NCBI RefSeq assembly: GCF_002093115.1
Contig: NZ_NAAD01000002.1
Coordinates: forward strand, 62,001 to 126,000
DNA length: 64,000 bases
Direction: 5' to 3'
From: Geothermobacter hydrogeniphilus
GTDB taxonomy: Bacteria > Desulfobacterota > Desulfuromonadia > Desulfuromonadales > Geothermobacteraceae
The notes under the pieces were generated by a model. The model was not told where the DNA came from, made no database searches, and was given only the letters and a program-made list of their open reading frames with translations. Below, piece by piece: positions 26,113-34,846 of the stretch (the stretch's first letter is position 1; each line of letters opens with the position of its first letter). A program made the translations under genes and the position numbers.

Positions 26113-27426
26113 TCAGGCCGCCTGTTTCTCCGCTTGAAAGATCTTCATCCCCTTGAGCAGATCCAGGGCCCGCATCAATTGGTAATCACTGCGGTCTTCC
26201 TTGCTCAGGCGTGATTTTGCAGGAACCTTTTCACTGTCCCCGGCAGCGGGTGGCGTAGCGAAATGATGGGCGAGATCTTTTTCACTGAAATGCTGCTCTT
26301 CCTCACTTTCTTTTGCCTGCAGCGGGTGAACTTCGATATCAGGGGTAATCCCCCGAGCCTGAATGGAGGTTCCGCTGGGGGTAAAGTAACGCGCGGTGGT
26401 CAGGCGCAACCCCGCACCGTCGGCAAGCGGGATAATGGTCTGCACCGAGCCCTTGCCGAAGCTGCGGGTTCCGAGGACCAGGGCCCGATGATGATCCTGC
26501 AGCGCCCCGGCCACGATTTCCGAAGCACTGGCACTGCCGCCGTCGATGAGAACCACCATGGGATAGTTCGGCTCGGTCCCCGCGGCATGTGCCGAGAAGG
26601 TCATCTGGCTCTCCGGTTCACGCCCCTCGGTATAGACGATCAGACCGGAGGAAAGGAACGTATCGGAAACGGCAACGGCCTGATCAAGTAATCCCCCCGG
26701 GTTGTTGCGCAAATCGAGAATCAACCCGCCAAGACCGGCGCCGCCGCTCTCTTTGTTCAGGGCGGCCAGGGCCTGGTGCAGTTCGTCGCCGGTCTTTTCC
26801 TGAAACTGGGTCAACCTGGCATAGCCGATCTGTCCATCCAGCATTCTGGACTTGACGGAATGGATGCGGATAACTTCCCGGATCAGGGTGAATTTCTTCG
26901 GCACATCGAAACTGTCACGCATGACGGTGATATTGATTTCGCTGCCGGCCGGACCACGCATCATCTTGACCGCTTCCATCAGGCTCAGGCTCTTGGTGTA
27001 ACGGTCCTCGATCTTGACAATCTGGTCACCGGGCTGCAATCCGGCCCGGAAAGCCGGGGTATCCTCGATCGGTGAAACAATGATCAGTTGACCGTCACGC
27101 ATGGTGATTTCGATGCCCAGCCCACCGAATTCACCCTTGGTGTCAATACGCATCTCCCGGTAAACCTCCGGCGGCATGAACCCGGAATGGGGATCAAGGG
27201 ACTCAAGCATGCCGTTGATGGCACCGTAGATCAATTGTTTCAGATCGACCTCTTCAACATAGCTTTTGCGGACAATGCTCAGAACATCGGTAAAGAGTTG
27301 CAATTGACGATAGGGGTTCTCCTCACCATCGTCCTCGGCACCCGAATTCGGCGTCAACCAGAGGCCGCAGAGCAACACTCCGGTCAACAAGATGGCCAGC
27401 AAGCGGATTTTTCTAAAGCGACGCAT
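26113..27426 (-). CDS. ctpA: Carboxyl-terminal processing protease, S41A family
   Basis: This periplasmic serine protease has 437 residues. An N-terminal signal/anchor (about 8-24) is followed by a PDZ domain (about 98-180, with GGLGIEI and PGDQIVKIED) and the S41 core. The Ser-Lys dyad is visible: Ser in SASASE (298-303) and Lys325 in RSFGKGSVQ. Ctp proteases trim or degrade envelope proteins, including wall hydrolases. The ATG at 27426 follows an AGGAGGG site; the upstream frame extension of ten codons is unlikely. It lies 26 bases after the envC-like gene. Confidence 0.94.
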   Translation of the reverse strand: MRRFRKIRLLAILLTGVLLCGLWLTPNSGAEDDGEENPYRQLQLFTDVLSIVRKSYVEEVDLKQLIYGAINGMLESLDPHSGFMPPEVYREMRIDTKGEFGGLGIEITMRDGQLIIVSPIEDTPAFRAGLQPGDQIVKIEDRYTKSLSLMEAVKMMRGPAGSEINITVMRDSFDVPKKFTLIREVIRIHSVKSRMLDGQIGYARLTQFQEKTGDELHQALAALNKESGGAGLGGLILDLRNNPGGLLDQAVAVSDTFLSSGLIVYTEGREPESQMTFSAHAAGTEPNYPMVVLIDGGSASASEIVAGALQDHHRALVLGTRSFGKGSVQTIIPLADGAGLRLTTARYFTPSGTSIQARGITPDIEVHPLQAKESEEEQHFSEKDLAHHFATPPAAGDSEKVPAKSRLSKEDRSDYQLMRALDLLKGMKIFQAEKQAA

Positions 27427-27452
27427 AACGCCCTCCTGAGTTCCCCGGATTT

Positions 27453-28607
27453 TCAACGATGCCGGCGCGTCAGCCAGCGCAGCGGGTCCTGGGGGGTTCC
27501 ACCTTTGCGAATTTCAAAATAGACCACATCCGACCCCTCAAAACCCGAAACAGCTATTGCTTCCCCTCTTTCGACCCGGTCTCCCGCCTTGCGAAGCAGT
27601 CGGCTGGCCTGCGCATAAAGGGAATAATAGCCGTCACCGTGATCAATGATGAGCAGATTACCATAGCCGCGAAACGGTTTGGCAAAAATGACGGAACCGT
27701 CCCACACCGCCTTGATCGGTGTCTCTCCGTTGATCCCGATCTCGATTCCATGGCTGTCATAGCGGGTGCCGAGTTCGGGATGGCGACCGGTACCGAAACC
27801 TATCCTCACGGGCCCCCGAACCGGCCAGGGAAGACGTCCCCGCTGACCGGCAAAGCCGGTTTTCTTACCAGCAGACGTAACAACGGTGTCCTGTTCCAGT
27901 TTTTTGACCAGAGCGGAGAGCCGCGCGGCTTTCTCTTCCAGCTCATGCAGCAGCACCGCCAGGGCCTCTTCATCGTGTCGCACTCTCGCCAGCAACTGCT
28001 GTCGATTACGCTGGGCCTGCCGAAGTTTCTTTTCCCGCTCACGCCGTGCGGCAAGAGCGCGCTGCTGATCCCGCTGCAGTTCGGCCAGACGCTTCAGTTC
28101 GGTTTCTGTCAGTCGCACCTGGCGACGGTAATCCTCGAGCAGCTGCCGGTCATGCCGCACCATGCGCTGCAGAAAATGGTATTCCTCGGCCATGGCGGCC
28201 GGAGAGCGGGCGGAAAAGAGGACCTTGACCAGGCGGATATCGCCACCCTTGTAGAGGACCCTGAGCCGTTCCCTGACCTGACCTTCAAGGGCACGCTGAT
28301 TTTTCCGCGCCTTGTTGACGGCGGTCTGCTGATCAGCAACCTTTTCAGTCAACAGGGCAAGTTGCCGTCGAGCCTGCTGTAAATGCTGCCGGGCGGCGCG
28401 CAACTGCGCATCACCCCGATGGAGCCGGCTGACCAGTTTACGGGCCGCTGCCTGCTTGGCCGCCAGCTGCCGGTTGGTGGTCTTGATCCGCTGCTGCAGC
28501 TGCTGCAGGTCGCGACGGGTATCATCCAGTTTTTCTCCCCCCGAGACGGAAGCTGAGAAAAACAGCAGCAGAAGCAGTCCGGTCAGTAGGAAACGCAATG
28601 CCACCAT
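27453..28607 (-). CDS. EnvC-like murein hydrolase activator with degenerate LytM domain
   Basis: The product has 384 residues: a signal peptide (about 1-23), a very long Gln/Arg-rich coiled coil (about 26-250) and a C-terminal LytM fold (about 270-384). The zinc ligands are not intact: the usual HxGxD reads SHGIEIG and the final HxH position reads VYFEIR, so catalysis is unlikely. That is the EnvC arrangement, in which FtsEX drives the coiled coil to activate amidases. The start codon overlaps the ftsX stop codon by one base (TGATG), supporting a direct FtsX partnership. Confidence 0.88.
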   Translation of the reverse strand: MVALRFLLTGLLLLLFFSASVSGGEKLDDTRRDLQQLQQRIKTTNRQLAAKQAAARKLVSRLHRGDAQLRAARQHLQQARRQLALLTEKVADQQTAVNKARKNQRALEGQVRERLRVLYKGGDIRLVKVLFSARSPAAMAEEYHFLQRMVRHDRQLLEDYRRQVRLTETELKRLAELQRDQQRALAARREREKKLRQAQRNRQQLLARVRHDEEALAVLLHELEEKAARLSALVKKLEQDTVVTSAGKKTGFAGQRGRLPWPVRGPVRIGFGTGRHPELGTRYDSHGIEIGINGETPIKAVWDGSVIFAKPFRGYGNLLIIDHGDGYYSLYAQASRLLRKAGDRVERGEAIAVSGFEGSDVVYFEIRKGGTPQDPLRWLTRRHR

Positions 28608-29500
28608 CAGATACGTACGAACTTGCGCAGGGAAAAAAGACTGCCGAACAGGCCGAGCAGGCAACCGAGAAGAACGATCAATATTTGCCAGTGCGGCGGC
28701 AGGAAGCTGATTTTTCCCAGGCCGCTGGCCAGCAGCAGCCGGCCGAGATCCTCCTTGAGAACCATCGAGAAAAAGAGAAAGCTGGTCAACAGGGCAAGAA
28801 GGCCGCCAAGGGCGCCCTGCAGGGCGCCTTCAAGCAGAAAGGGAGCCTTGATAAATGCCGGCGTCCCACCGACCAGGGCCATAACCTCGAGTTCTTCACG
28901 ACGGGCGTAGAGAGTCAGCTTGATCGTGTTGGAGACAATGAAGAGCGCGGCAAACAACAGAAATCCGCCCAGCACCAGGCCGGCTGTTCGCAACAGCCCG
29001 AGAAAGGCCTCGAATCGCTCCAGCCATTCCTGACCGTAACGCAGGTCAGAAAAGGATTTATTGCGACGCAGGCGCTCCACCACCCGCTGAACCCCGGCAC
29101 TGTTGCGATATTTTTCTTTCAACCGGACTTCAAGTGCCGCCGGGAGAAAGTCGTTCGCCATCCCCTGAAGTAGATCAGCATCATCTCCCAGGCGGACCTG
29201 AAACCGTTTGAACGCCTGCCGAGGACTGATATAGGCCACGCTTTCAACCTCGGGATACTGACGGATCCCGCTCAGCTGACGGTCGAGAACAGGACTGGCC
29301 GGGGGGTGATCGAAGTAGGCCACCACCTGCACGTCGCGGCTCCAATGGCGGGTCAGTTGCTGCACGTTGATGACAATCAGGGCAAAAAAAGCCAGGATCA
29401 CCAGCGCAACCGTCACCGTGCTGATGGCGGCGCTGCAGAGAAAAGGGCTCTGTCGCATATTGCGCAGCGCCCGGAGAAGAAAATAGATGATTTTTCGCAT
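28607..29500 (-). CDS. ftsX: Cell division protein FtsX
   Basis: FtsX is the permease-like half of the FtsEX complex, which transmits ATPase cycles to periplasmic hydrolase activators at the septum. The 297-residue product has one early membrane helix (about 23-45), a periplasmic domain (about 50-165) with VAYISPRQAF, and three C-terminal helices from about 170. The LYARREELEVMALVGGT segment, which contacts FtsE, is clear. It overlaps the envC-like gene. Unusually, ftsE is not adjacent: a 152 bp tandem repeat array lies between. Confidence 0.94.
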   Translation of the reverse strand: MRKIIYFLLRALRNMRQSPFLCSAAISTVTVALVILAFFALIVINVQQLTRHWSRDVQVVAYFDHPPASPVLDRQLSGIRQYPEVESVAYISPRQAFKRFQVRLGDDADLLQGMANDFLPAALEVRLKEKYRNSAGVQRVVERLRRNKSFSDLRYGQEWLERFEAFLGLLRTAGLVLGGFLLFAALFIVSNTIKLTLYARREELEVMALVGGTPAFIKAPFLLEGALQGALGGLLALLTSFLFFSMVLKEDLGRLLLASGLGKISFLPPHWQILIVLLGCLLGLFGSLFSLRKFVRI

Positions 29501-29546
29501 GGCAACTGAAATCGCTGGCAGGGTGTTAAAAAAAAGTTCTGTTCTT

Positions 29547-29976
29547 CAGGCTGAGCAAAAATGTCCGGATGCGAAGCGCCCGCAGCTCCGCGGCATAAGG
29601 CGTACCGGAAGGTACGTCGTTGACGCGGGGGAAGGGCAACGAAGCAGATGGGCGTTTTTCATCAGCCTGCCTGGCCTGGTTGAAAAAATCACGTTCCCCA
29701 GGCTGAGCAAAAATGTCCAGATGCGAGGCGCCCGCAGCTCCGCGGCATAAGGCGTACCGGAAGGTACGTCGTTGACGCGGGGGAAGGGCAACGAAGCAGA
29801 TGGGCGTTTTTCATCAGCCTGCCTGGCCTGGTTGAAAAAATCACGTTCCCCAGGCTGAGCAAAAATGTCCAGATGCGAGGCGCCCGCAGCTCCGCGGCAT
29901 AAGGCGTACCGGAAGGTACGTCGTTGACGCGGGGAAAGGGCAACGAAGCAGATGGGCGTTTTTCATCAGCCTGCCT
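29547..29976. repeat. Tandem array of a 152 bp unit (2.8 copies) between ftsE and ftsX
   Basis: The unit starts at 29547, 29699 and 29851, exactly 152 bases apart, with nearly identical sequence; the last copy stops after 126 bases, at the ftsE stop codon. Each unit consists of a 126 bp palindromic element and a 26 base link. The element's ends (CAGGCTGAGCAAAAATGTCC and the complement of GATGGGCGTTTTTCATCAGC) are imperfect inverted repeats, and its centre holds a perfect hairpin, CGTACC-GGAA-GGTACG. Short frames in the array are not genes. A collapsed copy occurs at 7986-8041. Confidence 0.95.
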
Positions 29977-30640
29977 ATGGCGTCAGGTCACGGACCAGAC
30001 GCCCCTGATCAAGAGTCAGAACCCGGCGCGGAAACCGGCGGATGATGTCCCGGTCATGAGTCGCCAGCAGAACCGTTGTTCCACGGGCGTTGGCGCCTTT
30101 GAACAGTTCCATAACCTCACGGGTATTGTCCGGATCAAGATTGCCGGTCGGTTCATCGGCAATCAGCACCAGGGGATCAATAACCAGCGCCCTGGCAATG
30201 GCGATCCGTTGCTGTTCTCCACCTGAGAGTTCCAGCGGATAACGCTTGATCTTGTGCTCAAGACCGACGAGCTTCAACACCTGGTAGACCTTGTTGCTGA
30301 CCTCGTAACGTTTTTTCCCCTGGATTTCAAGAGGAAAGGCGACATTCTCGAACACACTGCGACTGTTGATCAGCTTGAAATCCTGGAACACAACACCCAG
30401 TCGCCGTCGCATCAGGGCAATTTTCTTGCCGTTCATGCGGGTCAGATTCTGACCGTTGATGAGGATCTGTCCCCGGGAAGGCTTTTCGGCCGCGAACAAA
30501 AGTTTGAGAAGCGTTGATTTACCGGCCCCAGAAGGACCGGTGATATAGACAAACTCACCCTTGGCGACCTTCAGGGTCAGATCTCTGACAGCCGAGGAGT
30601 CCTTCTGGTAACTCTTGTTGAGATTATAGACCTGAATCAT
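29975..30640 (-). CDS. ftsE: Cell division ATP-binding protein FtsE
   Basis: FtsE is the ABC ATPase of FtsEX, acting at the inner face of the septal membrane. The 221-residue product has Walker A GPSGAGKST near residue 36, the Q-loop in VFQDFKL, the signature LSGGEQQR near 138, Walker B VLIADEPTGNLD and the switch His in ATHD. The usual FtsE length is matched. Its stop codon overlaps the end of the repeat array. It follows the pseudopilin gene by eight bases, so it may be read from the secretion operon. Confidence 0.94.
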   Translation of the reverse strand: MIQVYNLNKSYQKDSSAVRDLTLKVAKGEFVYITGPSGAGKSTLLKLLFAAEKPSRGQILINGQNLTRMNGKKIALMRRRLGVVFQDFKLINSRSVFENVAFPLEIQGKKRYEVSNKVYQVLKLVGLEHKIKRYPLELSGGEQQRIAIARALVIDPLVLIADEPTGNLDPDNTREVMELFKGANARGTTVLLATHDRDIIRRFPRRVLTLDQGRLVRDLTP

Positions 30641-30648
30641 CCCGCCCC

Positions 30649-31047
30649 CTACCAGTCACTGTAGGGGATACCGTTAAGGCCCACCTTGTCGGAACCGCTC
30701 TTGACATCGTAGACCCCTCCTTCCGCCAATTCCCCGTCATCCGTCGGTTCGGGCGGCAAAACCTCCCAGCTGTCGCTGGCACCGGTGAAGGGATCACGCG
30801 GCACCCCGCGCAGGTACTTTGATGTCACCAGCTCGTCGAGAGATTCGGGATAGCGGTTGTGGTCGGCAAAGAAGGCGTCAATGGCGTGCCGCATCTGGTA
30901 GAGATCCTCCATCAGAACCGTTTCCCGCGCTTTAACCGTACTCTGCTTGTAACTCGGCACCGAGATCGCTGCAAGAATACCGATGATCGACATGACGATC
31001 AAAAGTTCGATCAGGGTGAAACCGCGCTGTCGTTTCAATCGCTGCAT
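30649..31047 (-). CDS. Type II secretion pseudopilin, GspG-like (second copy)
   Basis: The product is a prepilin of 132 residues. The prepilin peptidase site is G9-F10, followed by TLIELLIVMSIIGILAAIS with the conserved Glu at mature position +5. The globular part has NRYPESLDEL and the GspG-like PRDPFTG. The C-terminus ends in a tail, YDVKSGSDKVGLNGIPYSDW, that matches the neighbouring pseudopilin (YDIYSQSDAIGLDGTPYNTW). It follows that gene by six bases. Confidence 0.9.
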   Translation of the reverse strand: MQRLKRQRGFTLIELLIVMSIIGILAAISVPSYKQSTVKARETVLMEDLYQMRHAIDAFFADHNRYPESLDELVTSKYLRGVPRDPFTGASDSWEVLPPEPTDDGELAEGGVYDVKSGSDKVGLNGIPYSDW

Positions 31048-31053
31048 GTTTCT

Positions 31054-31539
31054 TTACCAGGTGTTGTAGGGGGTGCCGTCCAGCCCGATGGCATCACTCT
31101 GCGAATAGATATCATACACATTGTCACCGCCCCAGACCGTCGAATCGGGATCATCTTCCAGCGAACGCAGACCCCATCCTTCATTGTAACGGTCGAAAGG
31201 ATCCTTGGGGATACGACGCAGGTAACGTTTCTTGAAGGGGTAGAGCCCGCCCCAATCCTTTCCTTCGAGCAGAACCTCAAGACTTTCCGGGTACCCGGTG
31301 TCGTTGATCGAAACAATAATTTTCTTCTCGGCCACCGCCCTGTCGAAATCGGCCTTGTAGGCATCGATGGCGTTGCGCACTATTCTCAGGCTGCGCTGCA
31401 ACTCGATTTCCCGGGTCCGCTTCACCGTAACTTCGGCCATAGGCAATACCGCCGAAGCCAGAACGGCCAGAATCGCCATGGTGACGATCAGCTCGATCAG
31501 GGAAAGTCCCTTATGTCCAACCCGGTACCGACAACCCAA
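31054..31539 (-). CDS. gspG: Type II secretion pseudopilin, GspG-like
   Basis: The product is a prepilin of 161 residues. The cleavage site is G11-L12 with SLIELIVTMAILAVLASAV and Glu at +5. The globular domain shows TGYPESLEVLLEG and RRIPKDPFDRYNEGW, the GspG-type major pseudopilin pattern, and the shared C-terminal tail described for its neighbour. The atypical Geobacter type II system has a pseudopilin (OxpG) in the same context, which this may correspond to. It starts directly after the secretin gene (one base apart). Confidence 0.88.
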   Translation of the reverse strand: MGCRYRVGHKGLSLIELIVTMAILAVLASAVLPMAEVTVKRTREIELQRSLRIVRNAIDAYKADFDRAVAEKKIIVSINDTGYPESLEVLLEGKDWGGLYPFKKRYLRRIPKDPFDRYNEGWGLRSLEDDPDSTVWGGDNVYDIYSQSDAIGLDGTPYNTW

Positions 31540-34071
31540 TTAACGAACCTCCACCAGGGTTCCTTCGGCAGTGACCTTCAGACGATTGCCGGCCGGATCA
31601 CGAAAATTGATCCGCTGCAGGTTGACCTTGGCCGTGCCGGGCTTGAGAGCGCGGAAAACCAGCTGATAGAGGACACCGTCACCGGAAACACCCTGGCCTC
31701 CGGCACCCTGTTTGTAGCCGACGATGATCTGTCCCCGGGCCTGGTTGGGGCTGGTGGTGAAAACCGTGGCGGTGCCGCCGGAACGCAGGAAGCTTCCTTC
31801 CGTAGCACGCACGAACTGCAGCAATTGATGATCGAAAGAAACGAACATCGGTGCGCTGTACAAGTCTTCAACCCCGTCGACACGCACCGTGAGGGTGAAC
31901 TCCTGACCGGCATCGATCAGCTTCGGTCCCTGGAAATAGGCCCGACTGACAACGTCCGGGATGGGGATACTCAATTGCGGCACACTGTCAACCGGACCCT
32001 TTTCATCGGTCGGAACAGCCTGAGGAACAGCCTGGGGAACAGCAGCGCCGGCCTCTCCGGGAGCCTCATCCGCAGGTGTTGACGGTGCAGAGGGAACCTC
32101 GTTCCGGGCAGGGGTGCCCGCGGGGACGGACTTGTCCGTTTCCGGCGCCTTGTCTTCGAGCAACTCGCGGGCCTGGGGAGAAATCCCCTGATCCCCCAGC
32201 TTCAGTTCCATCGCTGGCATCGCCTCATGCGGGATCACGGCCGGAACATTCTGTGGTCGGGGAAGTTTCTGCTGAGCATCGAAATCCTTGGCGAAGGCCT
32301 GGAAGCTCGGTCCGACCTGGAAGGTATCTTCAGACCCCGACCAGATACTCGACACGTCCGCTTTCGGCAGGTCGAGATTCTTGACGATGTGAGGGGTAAT
32401 CGAAAGCAGGATCTCCCGTTTCTGCACGCTGTTGTCGTGTCCTGACACGAGGGAACCGAGAAACGGGATATCACCCAACCAGGGGATGGTGTCCTTCTGT
32501 TTGGACGAACGATCTTCCAACAGCCCCCCCAAAATCGTTCTTTCTCCATCTTTCAGGGTGATGGCCGTCTGCGCGGTCGTGGTCTGGATGGTCAGCGCCC
32601 TGGTACCGCTCTCCGTGGTGAATTCCCCGATGACGCTTGACACTTCCAGGTCGAGCTTTGTCACCACGGTGTTATCCAGCTGGATATCCGGTTCGACATT
32701 GAGCTTCACCCCGACATCAACGTACTGAATGTTGTCCGAACGGGTATTGTTGTCGGAGGTTGTCACGGTGATGATCGGTTCGCGCGTCCCGACATGAATC
32801 TTGGCCTTTTCCTTATTTTTAACGCGCAACTTCGGGTTGGCCAGGACCTCGGCCGACGTCAGGCTCTTGGCAAAATCGAAAGTAGCACTCGGCAATGTAT
32901 AAAAGGTCTCAAGATTGCTCAGGCCGCTGACCAGGTTGTCCGTCGAACTTCCCAGGGTACTGTCGACAATTTTCCCGGAATCCTTTTTGGAAAAACCCAG
33001 CCCCGCGGAATAGGCGGACAGACTGACGCCGATTTTTTCCAGATCGGTCTTGCTCACTCCGACCAGTTCAAGGTCAAAAACCACCTCGGCCTCGGCCCGG
33101 TCGGCCGCCTTGAGAATCTGTTCCGCCAGCTTGATAACCTGCGGTTTGTCCCTTATCACCAGAGCGTTGAGCTGTTCATTAACATAGATCTTGCGCAACT
33201 GCAGCATGGTGCGCAACATGTTGACCGCTTTTTTGGCGTCGATATTCGACAGGTAAAAGGTCTGGATAATCAGATCCTGGTACTGCTTTTCCTTCTCCTT
33301 GGTCTTGGGGTAGAGAATCACGGTTTTCGGATTGAGCACCCGTTTCTCCAGTTTGTTCATTTTCAACAGCAGTTCCAACGCCTGAGCGAAGGTCGCATCT
33401 TCGAGAAAAACCGTGACCTGCTGCCGTTCGACATCTTCATCAAAAATAAAATTGATTCCCGACAGTTTGGAGAGGATTTTAAAAACGTCCTTGACCTTGG
33501 CATTCTTGAACTTCAGGGTGATCGGCTGGGTCGATGTGACATCAAGTTCAACCCCGTCGATCAGAGTCAGGCCGACCCGGCGAATCTTGGCCTGCAGCTG
33601 CATGGCACGTGCATGGTCGGGAACCAGCAACAGGGCCTGGTCGATGCTGTTGGCCGCCTGGTTGAAGCGTCGCTGTTTGTAGAACTCTTCGGCCTCACTG
33701 ACCAATTCATCGGCATGGAGGATTTCCTGAACCCGGCGCATCTCCTGGTCCGCGGTTTCCAGGCTCGGATCGAGAGAGCTGGCCTGCAGGTATTCACTGA
33801 CCGCCTGCTGGTATTGCTGCTCATTGCGGTATTTTCGCGCCTTGTTGAGATGATCGAGAGCCGCCCGGGAACGCGCGTCGAACAGTTTCATCCGGTATTC
33901 CTGGCTGTCCGGGTTCTCACGCAACGCCTCACTGTACTTGAGCACCGCCTCATCGTAGCGTGCCTGACGCACCAATTCCTCACCCGATTCAAATGCCTTC
34001 TGCGCGGCACACCCGGTGAGCAACAGCAACAGGCTCCCCCATAGTGCAAGCTGCTTCCATGTCTGCTTCAT
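31540..34071 (-). CDS. gspD: Secretin (GspD/PilQ type) lipoprotein with N-terminal TPR and C-terminal cohesin-like domain
   Basis: This is the predicted outer-membrane channel of the secretion system. The 843-residue product has a lipobox ending at Cys21, TPR-like helices (about 25-165), an STN-type domain (about 175-245: ITLKFKNAKVKDVFKIL), an N1-type domain (about 265-325) and the secretin core (about 330-590) with the VPLLGDIP-type motif here reading IPWLGDIPFLG. A Pro/Ala-rich linker (about 640-700) leads to a cohesin-like domain (about 715-843; FTLTVRV, MFVSFDHQLLQFV, and NLQRINFRDPAGN). I start at 34071, six bases after GAGG. The cohesin tail is not part of classical GspD. Confidence 0.92.
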   Translation of the reverse strand: MKQTWKQLALWGSLLLLLTGCAAQKAFESGEELVRQARYDEAVLKYSEALRENPDSQEYRMKLFDARSRAALDHLNKARKYRNEQQYQQAVSEYLQASSLDPSLETADQEMRRVQEILHADELVSEAEEFYKQRRFNQAANSIDQALLLVPDHARAMQLQAKIRRVGLTLIDGVELDVTSTQPITLKFKNAKVKDVFKILSKLSGINFIFDEDVERQQVTVFLEDATFAQALELLLKMNKLEKRVLNPKTVILYPKTKEKEKQYQDLIIQTFYLSNIDAKKAVNMLRTMLQLRKIYVNEQLNALVIRDKPQVIKLAEQILKAADRAEAEVVFDLELVGVSKTDLEKIGVSLSAYSAGLGFSKKDSGKIVDSTLGSSTDNLVSGLSNLETFYTLPSATFDFAKSLTSAEVLANPKLRVKNKEKAKIHVGTREPIITVTTSDNNTRSDNIQYVDVGVKLNVEPDIQLDNTVVTKLDLEVSSVIGEFTTESGTRALTIQTTTAQTAITLKDGERTILGGLLEDRSSKQKDTIPWLGDIPFLGSLVSGHDNSVQKREILLSITPHIVKNLDLPKADVSSIWSGSEDTFQVGPSFQAFAKDFDAQQKLPRPQNVPAVIPHEAMPAMELKLGDQGISPQARELLEDKAPETDKSVPAGTPARNEVPSAPSTPADEAPGEAGAAVPQAVPQAVPTDEKGPVDSVPQLSIPIPDVVSRAYFQGPKLIDAGQEFTLTVRVDGVEDLYSAPMFVSFDHQLLQFVRATEGSFLRSGGTATVFTTSPNQARGQIIVGYKQGAGGQGVSGDGVLYQLVFRALKPGTAKVNLQRINFRDPAGNRLKVTAEGTLVEVR

Positions 34072-34147
34072 GCAAAACCTCATAGGTCAATGTTTCTCCG
34101 GTCCAGCCGGAGATACAATCCTGCGAATCTTTCCGGCACCCTCGCGA

Positions 34148-34846
34148 TCAAGGCTGGTAGCGCTTGAACGACTTAAGTTGGGGACGCCGAATGGGTGGAA
34201 CCGGATGCTGGGGCATCGGTTCATCCGAGGTCGTTCCCGGTTGCGCTGCCATTCCTGGAAGCGGGGACGGGCTGTCCTCGGCATCCTTCAGATCCACCCG
34301 GATCAAGGCTGACCGACCCTGCTGGCGAATGATGATTTCATCCGCGTTCATCTCCTCCACCTGGAACTGGTTTTCCTTGCCGAAACGCGTCCCCTCGCTG
34401 ACAATAAACAATTCATCACCGGCAGCGAGAAAAACAGACTGCCGGTTATCCTTGACAAACAATCCCAGAAACGTGAACCGGGTTGCGGGCGGCATCGGTG
34501 GCGGCGGCGCAGCCCCTGCCTCTGGCGGCGGAGGAGGAGGCAGGGGCTGTTTAACCACCGGCGCAGGTGGCGGTGGTGGTGGCGGCGCCGGCGGTGGCGG
34601 AACATAGAAATGGAAAATATCCCGTTTTACGCCGCTGAAGTCATTCTCCTGCCGTTCCAGCAGTTCCAGCCGCAGGGCCACTTCGTGAGGGCCGGGCTTA
34701 CGGACTGTCGTCGGTTGGCTCTTTCCGCGGGAGCGGATCGCGACCCGTTCGCCGGCGACCTGATCATAGGGGTCGTACCAGATCCCATAGCCGATGGCAG
34801 CCACCAGCCCGACAGCCAGCACGATGAGCAGATGCTGACGCTTCAT
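34148..34846 (-). CDS. Pro-rich single-pass protein, GspC/PilP-like
   Basis: The product has 232 residues: a membrane helix at about 6-22, a periplasmic stretch, a polyproline segment (about 82-120) and a small beta domain (about 122-190) with RFTFLGLF, VFLAAGDELFIV and IIIRQQG. That domain resembles the HR/PilP-type beta fold that couples inner-membrane assembly to the secretin. Position between the PilO-like gene and the secretin agrees. Sequence conservation is too low for a firm symbol. Confidence 0.72.
   Translation of the reverse strand: MKRQHLLIVLAVGLVAAIGYGIWYDPYDQVAGERVAIRSRGKSQPTTVRKPGPHEVALRLELLERQENDFSGVKRDIFHFYVPPPPAPPPPPPPAPVVKQPLPPPPPPEAGAAPPPPMPPATRFTFLGLFVKDNRQSVFLAAGDELFIVSEGTRFGKENQFQVEEMNADEIIIRQQGRSALIRVDLKDAEDSPSPLPGMAAQPGTTSDEPMPQHPVPPIRRPQLKSFKRYQP

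Noticed and set aside
29546-29943. Two similar open frames of about 80 codons in the repeat array
   Set aside because: They are the same repeat unit translated twice; they lack ribosome sites and only exist because the 152 base unit is not interrupted by stops.
29547-29976. CRISPR array
   Set aside because: The repeating unit is 152 bases with no short repeat/unique spacer pattern and there are no cas genes.
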